The notes under the pieces are model-generated. The model was given only the letters and a program-made list of their open reading frames with translations, was not told the DNA's origin and made no database searches. The position numbers and the translations under genes were made by a program. A DNA stretch of 64,000 nt from Sphagnum compactum (lineage: Eukaryota; Bryophyta; Sphagnopsida; Sphagnales), in NCBI GenBank assembly GCA_965153455.1, contig OZ234498.1:16492001-16556000 (forward strand), read 5' to 3'. Below are positions 22,346 through 33,568 of this stretch, piece by piece; positions within the stretch are counted from its first letter, which is position 1, and each line of letters begins with the position of its first letter.

Positions 22346-25300
22346 AATGATATGAAAGTGTGGTGCCCCCCATTTTGTTTAATTAGTTGAGGATTTTGCA
22401 TTGAAGAAATAATTCAACCAAAAACTCCATAACTCATTTCCTCTTATGATTTTTATTTAAAAAAACATTCAGTTTTATGATTAGGTAGAATGTATTGTTT
22501 GGGCACTTATATAATGGAGTCAATTGGAGCAACCTAGTGTAACAATTGTTTTTCCTATGTTTGTTTGTTTTATGGTAGTTGGAATTTGTTAAATCAAAAT
22601 TATCTATGAATTTGTTTATAAATAAGGTGCCCAATTTTTTAGCAATAATTTATCAAATTATGGTTCTGACCCCACATGTATTTTAAGGTTGCATATAAAT
22701 GATACCAATATATGTGCATATATCCCATGCCATCTTCCCAAGAGCTCCATGAGGTAAAGATATTCATCAATTCACCTAATTGAATCAAATATTGTAATTG
22801 ACACCCATGTGTAACACCCTTTATTGTTGGCAATTTTTTTGCAAAACAGATTAAAAAATCAGACTGACTCATACAAAGGACATTTGTGAAAAAAATGCAC
22901 CACAATCACCAAATTTTGAGTAGTTCCTCTTGTGGATGATGGCTAGCGTGGCTACATTACAATTTTTTTAAAAAAAAAACCTGCAATGGGTCCAATAAAC
23001 CCACAATTTCGATGTCTCAAATTCAAAAAATCTCAAAACATAAAGTTCTTAAAAAAAAGCTTACTGTAGAAGTTAAACTTGTGATATAATGTCTTACAAT
23101 TGTAACCAAATATTGCAAACTATTTTTATTTTGATGTAACATCAGATTCCATATGTGCATGTGCTATCTATTATGTTGAAAGCAGGGGAGGTCGACTTAA
23201 GCTGCCCTACGATTGAATTAGGACGTCCAATTCGCACTTGTTACCAATTTGGCACCAATGCCAACTTAGCCATAATTCCTTGGACTTCTCATGGGCTTCT
23301 GTGATTTGTCACTTCAGAGAACAAGTGATGAACGTCAGATTCTGTTTAACTAAGCTTTCATAGTTGAGCCTAACAATTGTTCAGAGCCCATTTGGGTTGC
23401 AAGGTTTAATGTCGAGCATTCCAATAGAGATGGAACATTAAAGGATGACATGTCTAGGTTTTTGAAGCTTCTTCTTATATAGGGTAGAGAATGACTAAAC
23501 ACTTTGTGTATTAATCACCGGCCCCTTACTTAGTGCACTTCCTTTCTTTATGGCTGATAAAGTGTAGACGACTAGAAGGCTGACCTACAAACATTTAAAT
23601 CACTCAAAACAAAATGGGTGAAAAATCACTCAAAAGGGATGAAAAATGACAAAAAAAAAAACCTAAAAATCTTCCAGGCTTTTTTCTACATTACCATGAA
23701 GGTCCTTAATTTCCAAAGTTTGATGTAATAATCCCATAGTCATTTTCTTTTGAAGATGTAAAACCTTAGCAAAACACCTCTTGCAACATTTATTACATAA
23801 TCTATTGTTAACCATTCTTGAAACTTGGGGAAGGTGCTATAAATTGCATTTGATCATTTCCTAGCAAAAACCTTGCTCTCGTTTATCTATCAACTTGAAT
23901 GCCAATTTCAAATTTAAATTCCATACATGATTTGTAGCATAATTATGTTGACTATGCAATGATTGCAAGTTGGTGTAGAAAAATTATAAATGTGTAAGTC
24001 CTTATGTTCTACAAACTTTTAATCCTTTTACTTGTTGAATGTTATTTTTAGATGTTTCTTCACAAACTTACTAGGCTTCATAGGTTTGTACAAATTTTGT
24101 GCGAAATCTAGTTTTCATTGGTTCATACAAAAATCACATGAATTCCATGTTATGGTTAATATGAACATATTTAGATTTAATGACATTTTTTTTTTATTAC
24201 TAATTTTTTCCCGCACCCATAACTACAGATAAAAACAACATTCCATTTGGATGCCTTAAAAAAATCGAACACAATTTTTCAAAATTGAACATTTAGTCAT
24301 AGGGCTTTATTTAACATTGATTTACATGTGTGACCATTCATTGGTACCAATTTGCACTATACTAATGTTCAATTATTAGGTGATGTTTGATTGGGGGCAT
24401 CTTTATTCTACCCTACCTTATTTAATTTGGTAAAGATTAATTAAATATTATATGATTTAAAGAAGTTTCAAAAATTCAATGGGAATTTTGATGAATTGTA
24501 TAACAATTTGTAATTGATATAAATGAACATTGTAAAATTTTCCAATTGGAGCAATGAAAATGTGAAAATTTGTCCATGTTGTTTGATTATATTTTACAAA
24601 ATCATCCAACAACCTCAGAATATAAATTGCTTCATCCTTCACAAGGTCAAATGTGCATAAAACATTGGTGCTCAAGTATGGCCCCCCTTTCATAAGAGGA
24701 AAAAAGAATATTTGAAACAAAAAAAATGGAAACATAATTAAATCTATTTCAAATTTAGGGTTATAGCTCCACTCTTGAGTAATTTCAAAACATCTTATGA
24801 AATAATTGTAATGCTAAAAAATGATGCAAACGAAACATAGATACAAACCAAAGTTGAAATATTTAACATTCCCATGTACACTAAACCCTAAACGTTGCAA
24901 TGTCAAGTTTTGAATGGCTTCATAGCCCAAAAATAATTGATTTTGGCATTTGTTCATTGAAATTGATCATCCCACATAGGCCTAAAATTGAAGATTTTTT
25001 TGAATTTTTTACAATTTCTTTTGAAAAATGAAGAATATTCTTGAATATTTGTGATAACATATTTTGTTTCTTTGGTTGTCACAATGGTGCAAAAATTCAC
25101 CCCAAAACAATTGGTGAATTGGAAAGTAATGATGACATTCCAATGTATTCTCATTATTTGTCACTAATTTCATAGGTAGTATGTTTGGATGGTCCAGTAT
25201 AATTTAACAAATAAAAAATCTTCAATCTTTAACCTAGGGATGAGAAGAGATTCACAACTTGAGCTCTTCCTTACAAATCCAATCTAAGGCAAATTGCAAG

Positions 25301-26035
25301 CATGGTAGTGATGGAGTGATTGAATTTGAATTGTGACTATCAAAGCTATGGAAATAAAATTGTTGTAAATTCATGATGGATTAGGTAGATTTGAAAACAT
25401 ACCAATGTTAAGAAATCAAAATTTGCAAGTGGATTTCACTAATTAGCTAACTAGTGTGATGTTTTACCATGTTTTTTTGGGGGGAAAATTTTTGCATTTT
25501 TTAAACTTGAGAATTATGATTTTGACAACTGCAAAGGATTTTGTAAAAATAATGGCCCCAATTTGATAGATTATGAAAACAAAAAATTATAAAATTGCTA
25601 GATTTTCACAACAGTTTTCAACAGGTAGCCAAATTACAAAAAGGTTCTTAAAAAATTTTACTTTCATATTTGGCCTATAGCCAAATTTGGCTAAATTTCC
25701 TTGTGGATAATCACCCATCTAGCCAAATAGCAAAATTGCAAAAAAAAAAATCTATAAAATTCTTTACCTTGATTTTAATTTAGTTTTTTTGTTTGGTTTT
25801 TACTTGTGTTGGGCGGTTATTTACAAAAATTTTCCCTCACCCCCCTTTTTCTAATTGGGTAAACATTGAACAATAACAGTGAGTTAAATGTGGCACTAGG
25901 TTCGACACAATTATAATATAATATAGTAAAATGACCAGCAAGAAAAAAAAATTAGATTCTTTTATTATACCTGCACAATGGTTAATGTTTGAATTTTTTT
26001 TTTCTTATGTTATTTTCAAAGGAAAAAAAATGAAT

Positions 26036-26096
26036 GCAATGGTTAGAATCCTCCCTTGTAGCCCAAAGGTCCTGGGTTTGAACCTTTTCCCAAATT
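26036..26096 (+). repeat. possible tRNA-derived SINE fragment
   Basis: ATGGTTAGAATCCTCCC followed 25 bp later by GGTCCTGGGTTTGAACC resembles the A-box and B-box order of a tRNA-derived Pol III promoter (B box consensus GGTTCGAATCC). The downstream sequence does not form a tRNA, so a decayed SINE head is the better reading. Confidence 0.4.
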
Positions 26097-29000
26097 CGCC
26101 CTTCTTTAAAATTAGTTGCCTGAAAAGAATTTGTTCCCTATGGAACAAGGGCATAAGTTGCCACAAGGAGAAAGGGCAACCATGTTCCCTTGGGGAATAA
26201 GGAGTTTAAGTTGCCCAAGGGAATAACCATGTTCTTGGGGGAGCAAAGATTTAAGTTGCCCTGGAAATCAAATGTGTTCCTAGGTGAGAAAACATTACTA
26301 CAAAAACATGATTTCTACGTTATTAACATCATGTTTAAAATGACTATAGTTCAATGTAATAATAAACCTACCAAATCAATTAGATCAAATAGTGATATAA
26401 AAAAACATGCACTTGTTGGAGATGTCCTTTGGAATTGAAAATGGACTATCCATGTACCATCAAGTTGTTAGTAATTTTTTTTGCAATTATGTGGGTGTTT
26501 TCATCCATTCTTGGATGATTACACATTATTCAATGATTTATCATCTCATTTGGAGAAGCTTTGAAAATGTTTTTAGACCTACAAAAAATATGGAATCAAT
26601 TTTAATCTAGAGAAATGTGCTTTTATGTTTTTTTTAAGAATGATTTTGAGTTTCATTATATTTAAATAAGGTAAACTTCTTGATTTGAAAAAGATACCAG
26701 CCATTGTCAATATGCATGTATCAAATAGTCCACAGTAACTCCAAGTTTTTAACGACATGACATAGTTTTATGTTTAAACAAAAACATGTTAGAAAGCTTT
26801 GGGAGATCATAAAGAATCAATTTGTAGAAGCACTCATTCTAATAAGTCCCATTAATTGGAAACTTCAATTCCATGTTCATACTAATCCTTCTTAGTTAGT
26901 TGTAAGAGCCATTTTCACATAGAACCCTATAGATAGCAGGGTTTTCATAGTGTTTAAATGTTCATCAAGATACGATGTGTTTGTTTGGATGCTAATGCTA
27001 CCCAATGTCATGTCAAAATAATGTCAACCTAGTGATTGAAACAACTCATGGTCACCATAATTTGGTGACAACCAAAAAAAACATTCAGGGGCCGATCAAC
27101 TAAAAATTTCAACCATGAAATCAATGGTGGCGATTGAACCATTGTCCATTAGAGGATTAAATTCACAATTGAAATTTTTCGGTGACTTAGGATTGTGATA
27201 AAAAATTGGCAACTTAATTTCTCATGAACTTCTTGAAATTTTTTGGTAGTAATTAAAATGTTTCTTGTGCAATGATTGAAATTTTTTTAATTAGTGAATT
27301 AATGGTGGAAATTGAACCATTATTGATTGGATGATTACAAATTTTCAAGCACTGCCCAAAGGTGTTTTAGGCAATGACCAAAAGACAATTTTAATTGACC
27401 TATTTGGTAACCAAAAACTTTTGATTGCCAAGTTTAGGTAAAAAAAGTTGGGTAATCAAAACATTTTAGTTGTTAGAACCAGTAGCACTAAAAAATTTCA
27501 ATCGTCAAGAAAAATGGTTGATGTCCATCCTAATAGACGAAATTGACATGTTTCAATGGACGTTGATATGATGATGAGCAGAAATTGGCAACATCACATC
27601 CATTTTGACAACCCTTCAAAACAAATTGATCAACCTGTTATCTATGCATCTAGACTGTTATTTAATCCTATTGATTGCAATTATACTACTACCGAACAAG
27701 AAATTTTAGTTATGTTTATCCTTTGCATAAATTCAAACAGTACATGTTAATTAACATATTGTTTTCTATGTAAATCATATGGCTTTAGTCTATTTGGTCA
27801 ACAAAACTCAATTCTTGGGTAGAATTGTTCGACAGTTGATACTATTTATTGTATATGATTTTAAGGTCATACATAAACTTCGTCAATCACATTTCTTAGC
27901 GAATGCACTATCTAAATTACCAAATACATAAAAATTAAAGGGGGTTCCAGATGAGATATTGAATGTTTTTTTTTCGAACCATAATGGTTATAAGATGTAT
28001 TTTAGTATCTACAAATAGGACAAATTCATTTTGCCTACACTATGGCAAAAAAGTAGTATCCAGCTCACAGGTCCAAATCTTTTGTTTTATAGAAAGGAGT
28101 TTTATATTAGTGTGGACAAGATCAATGTTATCAAAGGTGTTTGCAACCAAAAGAAATGCCTACATACTATTGCATGGGAGTTGCATTCCAATTAAATGCA
28201 AAGTACAAGGGCCCGAGGCCCACTTTTGTGACGGAATGGTGTTTTTTTCGAAGTAACTTTTGCCCAAATGTGTATGGTGATTAATATGTCCTTGGATATA
28301 CTGATTGGGACTTGAATATATACTAACAATTTGAATATGAACATTATTATCAAATTATTTTTTTGATAAATAGCTTGTATGCTAATACTAATGGACTTTT
28401 TTAATTTGAAAATATGGAATGGTCATCTAGCTACAACATTAGAATATGGATAAAATTGTATTGATTTTTTTAAAAGGCTAATTAAAATTGCATTATAGTT
28501 TTGAATTAATTAGGACTTGTGTTACCATTCTTGATTGATTTAAACTAAAGGGAAATTTGAAATATGTTTTCAAAGGGAAGATTTGAATTAATCTTCTTCC
28601 GTGAAGATGATTAGGAGGAGAAGGATGAAAAAGGATTAATACTATAGTATCAAATTTCAAAGATGTAGGAACAAAGAAAAGAGAAATTTGATGAAGAGAC
28701 CTGTTTAAGATTTTTGTTTTGATTTGGCTTTTTGATTATAATTTTGAACCAATGTATGTTCAATTTTGTTGAAGTAATGAAAGCAATGATGATTTTTTTT
28801 GGCCAAAATTGTGTATGTTCAATGGACTTATATGGAGTGTAAATTGTATCATTTTTGAGCCATCATACCATGCATTAATCCTTCCAAAGTGGATGGACTT
28901 GTCATTTCTCTATTGATATTATTGCTTAAAAGATCTTAGATCATTAGTAGAAAACCCCTTTTTCCAAGTACATTTCCAACTCCTTTTCAATTATAAAATT

Positions 29001-29430
29001 AAGTTGAAAACAACAAACTTAGTTGGAAAATATTATTTGCAACTAAAATCTATTATTTGTGATTGAAAACCATGGTAGTCAACAAGTACAAGTTGAAAGC
29101 AACATTCTAGTTGAAAATGTTAGCCACGTGTCAACACCACATCAATTGCCATTTTAAACCATTTTAATTGTGAATGGCATCGACTGATAATTGAAAATCA
29201 TTTTCAACTTCAATAATAAGGTGGATGAACTTCATCTAATGACATTTCATGATGTCATCAATTTTTTATTTCAATATTAAAATAAAAATTGAATTTATAT
29301 GAATCGTTCAATTTAAGAAGGGAGGATATTTTGACACGTGGATTAAGGAAACAATGACACATGGCAGTGATAAACTATTTAAAAATTAACTATTGTTGAT
29401 AAATAACATTAATATAGATCGTCCATCTTT

Positions 29431-29578
29431 AATCAAGTAGGTAGGTAGGTAGGTACTTAGGCCTACAAAAGTATAAAGTTGATCTCCATGTGGCTAAATA
29501 TAATACCACGTGGAGCCACGTGGAAATCAACTTCATATTTTTGTAGGCCTAAGTACCTACCTACCTAACTACTTGATT
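29431..29578. repeat. long inverted repeat (65-bp arms) inside the CACTA element
   Basis: The left arm 29431-29495 begins AATCAAGTAGGTAGGTAGGT and ends CATGTGGCT. The right arm 29514-29578 is its reverse complement with 5 mismatches in 65, four of them transitions that would still allow G-U pairing in one RNA strand. The loop is 18 nt and is followed by CCACGTGG-type short palindromes. It could fold into a stable cruciform or hairpin RNA. Confidence 0.93.
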
Positions 29579-30002
29579 AAATTTAAGTACATATGTACAT
29601 AGGTAGGTAAAATATTTACTAAGCTACTTAAACTAAACTAAGTAGGTAGTTAAACTACCTACCCATTGAAACCTATTTACTAAATAAGCTAATTTATGAT
29701 AATCCTATTTTATTTTTGGTTTAATTTTTTGGGTCAAACCATTTTGATCAGCTCATCCCAAGTACCATTTGTTTTATAAAAGTGGTTGGTGCATCTAGTT
29801 ATATAATTTGCAAACTTAAAACATGTGATAAAGAATATGGGACAAACATTTTAGTTACATCTTATTTGCAACTATTAGGATAAACATGTTGATATCTTAA
29901 GGACAAATAATTATAAATATTTGTACATTGATCTATTGCTTTTGGAGCTCAATAACATTTTGTAGCCCTTCATTTGGTGCATCTTATGCAACAAAAATTA
30001 TT

Positions 30003-30740
30003 CAAATTGATGAAAAAATGAACAAGATGTGCCTTTTCCAAGTGTAAAGGGTCACGGGCAAGATGTGGGTTGACACATATGACCAGTTTGCATTTTCAAG
30101 CTTAAGATCTTTGGACGCCAATTTATTGCCTTTGGCCTTCAAAAAGGTTCTATAAAATTTCAGATGGCACATCCAATGCAACAAAATCCACTCAAATTGA
30201 TGAAGGAATGAACAAGATATGCCTCTTTCCAAGTGAAGAGGGTCACGGGCATGATGTGGTTGGCACATATGACCAGTTTGCATTTTAGAACTTAAGATCT
30301 TTACACGTCATTCTATTCTATTTGCACTTCAAAAAGGTTTTATAAAGTTTCAAATGGCGCATCCAATGAAAAAACACATTCAAATTGATGAAGGAATGAA
30401 CAAGATATGCTTTTTCCAAGTGAAGAGGGTTATGGACATGATGTGGTTGGCATATGACTAGTTTGAATTTTGGAATTTATGATCTTTGGACCTCACTCTA
30501 TCGTTTTTGCACTTCAAAGTTTTTTTGTAAAGCTTCAAATGACACATCCAAGACAACAAAAATCGTTCAAATTGATGAAGGAATGAACAAGATATGTCTT
30601 TTCAAATGAAGGGGGTCATGAGCATGTGGGTTGACACATATGACCAATTTGCATTTTGGAGCTTAAGATTTTTGGAAGTCACTCTATTGTTTTTGCACTT
30701 CGAAAAGGTTTTGTAAAGTTTCAAATGGCACTTCCATAAC
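30003..30740. repeat. ~188-bp tandem array, four units, inside the CACTA element
   Basis: Units begin CAAATTGATGAA at 30003, 30193, 30381 and 30568. Each contains GAACAAGATATGCC, TTCCAAGTG, GGGTCA, GACACATATGACC, TTTGCATTTT, CTTAAGATCTTTGGA and a closing TTTCAAATGGCACATCCA. Units are diverged by perhaps 10-20 percent. No coding function is evident. Confidence 0.88.
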
Positions 30741-33240
30741 GTTTTAAATTGTGCAAAACAAACAAGAAATGAGGAAGATATGAAATTTGAAAGTAAGGCG
30801 GTCTAAATGTGTTTTTTTTTCTTTGAACAAGCTCATCTTCTTCTTGTTTGTTTGTTTCTGGAGTTCCAAGAAATATTGTAAATTTTCACTTGGTTCACTT
30901 GTGGTCATGAAATGTTCTCCAAAGAGACAAAAAACTTCAAAATATGGTAAAGGTTTGGTGAGAGGCATGTCTACCCTATCCATTAGTTATGTTACACTAA
31001 CCTTATCCACCTACTTGCCATACTAAATATTAAACATAAAAATATCTAACAAATAAATATTATATTTTATCTTGCTGGATATTAATTATAATTGTATTAT
31101 TTAAAATTTTCAAATAATATTACCTATATTCATTATATATTTAATTATAATTTAATTCGTTATTTATAGTTAATCATATAATTGACGGTAATAATCATAT
31201 AAAATAATAAATAAAAATATAATATATATCATCAATTATAGTTAATATATTAATGCTAATATAAATCATTTTTATAATTGAATATTAGTTATATGAAGTA
31301 ATTTTAATTATGAAATATAATTTTATTAGTGAATAATGGTCAAAAATATTATTAATATTGATAATGACTTATAATTTATACAACATAATAATATTATACC
31401 TGTGTTATACTAATTTATGTGAGATATAATAACATATATATATATAATTAGTAAGTAGGTACTTATTAATTAACTAAAAGTTAAACCTACCTAGCTAATA
31501 ACTACCTTTTAATTACCTATTAATGACTTAGCTATTTAGTGTTCTAGGTACACACTAATTAAGTGCTTAATTACAAATTAGGTAACTAACTAGGTAGGTA
31601 TCTATTTACTAATAATTAATAGGTACCTAATATAGGTATGACCTATTATATTTTATGAATAGTCCATATAGTTGAAAGATAGTTGCGGCAAAGTTGTAAC
31701 TAATACATTAGTCCGAAATTACATTTCATTCGTATAATTGGCATTTATCATCCATGCCTATGTTTGTGGTTGACCAAAGTAGTTGGGTACTAAGAATATT
31801 CCATGACTATCCCTTTACTTGAGACTCAGGTTCGACTATCTACCAAAATAGTTGACATTTCAACTTGCTTGGTAAGACCGAATTATTTAATTAAATGATA
31901 AAACATTTGTAGTTGAGACATAGTTGAAAATGACTTGCAATTGAAGATATTGTGGTTCAAAAAGGGGGGTTTTCTACTAGTGGATGTAGACAATTGGTGG
32001 CCAACATTACAGAAGGACATAATGGATTTCTATAAATCTTGTAATTAGTGTTAGTGTTCAAGAACATTCACAACACAAAATTGAGTGAAATTCATAGTTG
32101 AAAACACGATAAAAGGAGCTAAGGGCATTAAGGTGAAAATCCTTTTCCAAGGACTACACATGACACATGTCCATTTTGTGTTGATTTATAACTTTAAATT
32201 TTGTATTTAGATTACAAGTTTATATCATGTATATTTTGCATTCATGCCTTCTATCATATAAATATGAACAACTTTAAAATCACATTTTTAAAATCTATAA
32301 TTTTCAAGGTGAAAAGCACTTTCGAGCCAAATGTGCTCAAATGGGTTAATATGAAAACAAATTCATTAGTTCAAATCCTTTTGCCATTTTAATCATCAAT
32401 GTTAAAATCCTTTTCAATTTTCAAAAGGACTGGTGGACATTTGAAAAAAACAACTATCCATTTTCGAGGTTTGAATGCTTTGAACATGCAAAAAAAATAA
32501 TTATTTGTGTCAAGCTTTGAACATGTAAACTTTGCAATTAATGGAAAATATTCCAAAAGAAATTATGACAATCCAAACTATTATGCTTCCTATGTGATTT
32601 TTCAAACATACAAAAATATAATTTTAAGGAGTGTCCACTCACTTGGGCGGCTCCTTTGATTGTGTTTTTATCAAATGATTATTTTACCATAGGAACCATT
32701 TACAAAATGGGGACTAGACTTTATTGGATCAATCTTAAACCAACGAGTTGTTACTCTAGAAATCAATATATATTAGTGGCAACCGATTATGCAACCAAGT
32801 GGGTGGAGGTGAAAGATTTGTTTCAAACCAATACAATAGTTGTTACAACTAAGTTTTTATATCAATACATTTTTTTTTCATTTTGGATGCCCATGTTAAA
32901 TCATGATTAATCAAGGCACACATTTTATTAATGACGTCATTTAATATTTGGTTCAACATTTTTTGTTCAAAAATACTAATTTTACCACATATTATCTCCA
33001 GGGTAATGGATAGGGAAAATCAATTAATAAAGTCATTGGTATTTTTTAAATTAAACTTGTTAATGAAAAAAGTACAAATTGAGATGAATATTTGTCTATT
33101 ATATTATTTTCACACCAAATAGCCTACAAAGTTGTTACAAGACACACACCATTTCAGTTAATGTATGGACTACATCCATTGTTATTTACTAATTATTTTT
33201 ACCTATTTAGAATGATTCATAGATTGATTCCAACCTAGTT

Positions 33241-33515
33241 AGAATATTATGTACATTGTGAAGTACCAAAAGGTGAACATTTCTCAGCCAAGGATTTTCT
33301 TGCAAAAGCTCCATCATTGCAACAAAACCCTCCTCCCGACCTTGATCATCCCAACTGTGAACATCCATGCGGACATTAAATCCAGTGTTCTTTGCTGTCA
33401 TATAATCATCCATTGAGTCTATTTCAAGTACCTATAGAGTCTTGTTTGACTTCAAGGATTGAAAACTCATACAAACATCGGATGTGTAAATAAACATATT
33501 TGCAATCAACATGGT

Positions 33516-33568
<53 letters not shown>

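Larger units (their letters stand above)
20931..26379. other. intergenic, repeat-rich, no gene recognised
   Basis: It contains TAGGTA/TACCTA-rich DNA at about 21200-21370 similar to the subterminal tracts of the CACTA element further right, a dispersed repeat copy (22183-22345), long AT-rich stretches without long open frames, a dispersed palindromic repeat at 25678, a tRNA-like box sequence near 26040-26090 and three ~50-bp tandem units at about 26155-26280. Confidence 0.55.
28942..31982. mobile_element. complete non-autonomous CACTA (EnSpm-like) element, 3041 bp
   Basis: The left end is CATTAGTAGAAAACCCCTTTT and the right end read inward is CACTAGTAGAAAACCCCCC, a terminal inverted repeat of CACTA type. 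The left terminus has T in place of the third base, C. GAT flanks both ends (28939-28941 and 31983-31985), the 3-bp duplication expected of CACTA elements. Deleting the element and one GAT joins KILD to VDNWWPT of a gypsy integrase, which confirms the boundaries. No transposase coding is visible. Instead there is a long hairpin (29431-29578), TAGGTA/TACCTA-rich tracts towards both ends (about 29430-29690 and 31440-31660), and an internal tandem array (30003-30740). Confidence 0.95.
26380..33240 (+). mobile_element. decayed Ty3/gypsy retrotransposon (RT, RNase H, integrase), interrupted
   Basis: A reverse-transcriptase piece at 26407-26730 shows MSFGIENG and KIPAIVNMHVS. RNase H at 27600-27930 shows PVIYASRLLFNP and NYTTTEQEIL, then a degraded NKTQFLGRIVR-like region and NALSKLP. 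The integrase follows. Its zinc-binding part is split, SIDI(I)A(stop)KILD before 28942 and DVDNWWPTLQKD after 31982. The core is at 32680-33000, with [31 protein letters not shown] and FLYQY, then THHFS-MYGLHP-like remnants to about 33200. The order RT-RNaseH-IN marks the Ty3/gypsy class. Stops and frameshifts are frequent, and LTRs and the gag/protease part were not found. A ~500-bp AAATTTTC-rich insertion appears within the RNase H start (about 27010-27550). A 3-kb CACTA element is nested inside. Confidence 0.88.

Noticed and set aside
33207-33413. Minus-strand 68-codon frame (MDDYMTAKNTGFNVRMDVHS...)
   Set aside because: It looks protein-like and starts at a true ATG, but no family is recognisable and it overlaps the tail of the gypsy integrase remnant. 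Too weak to call as a gene.
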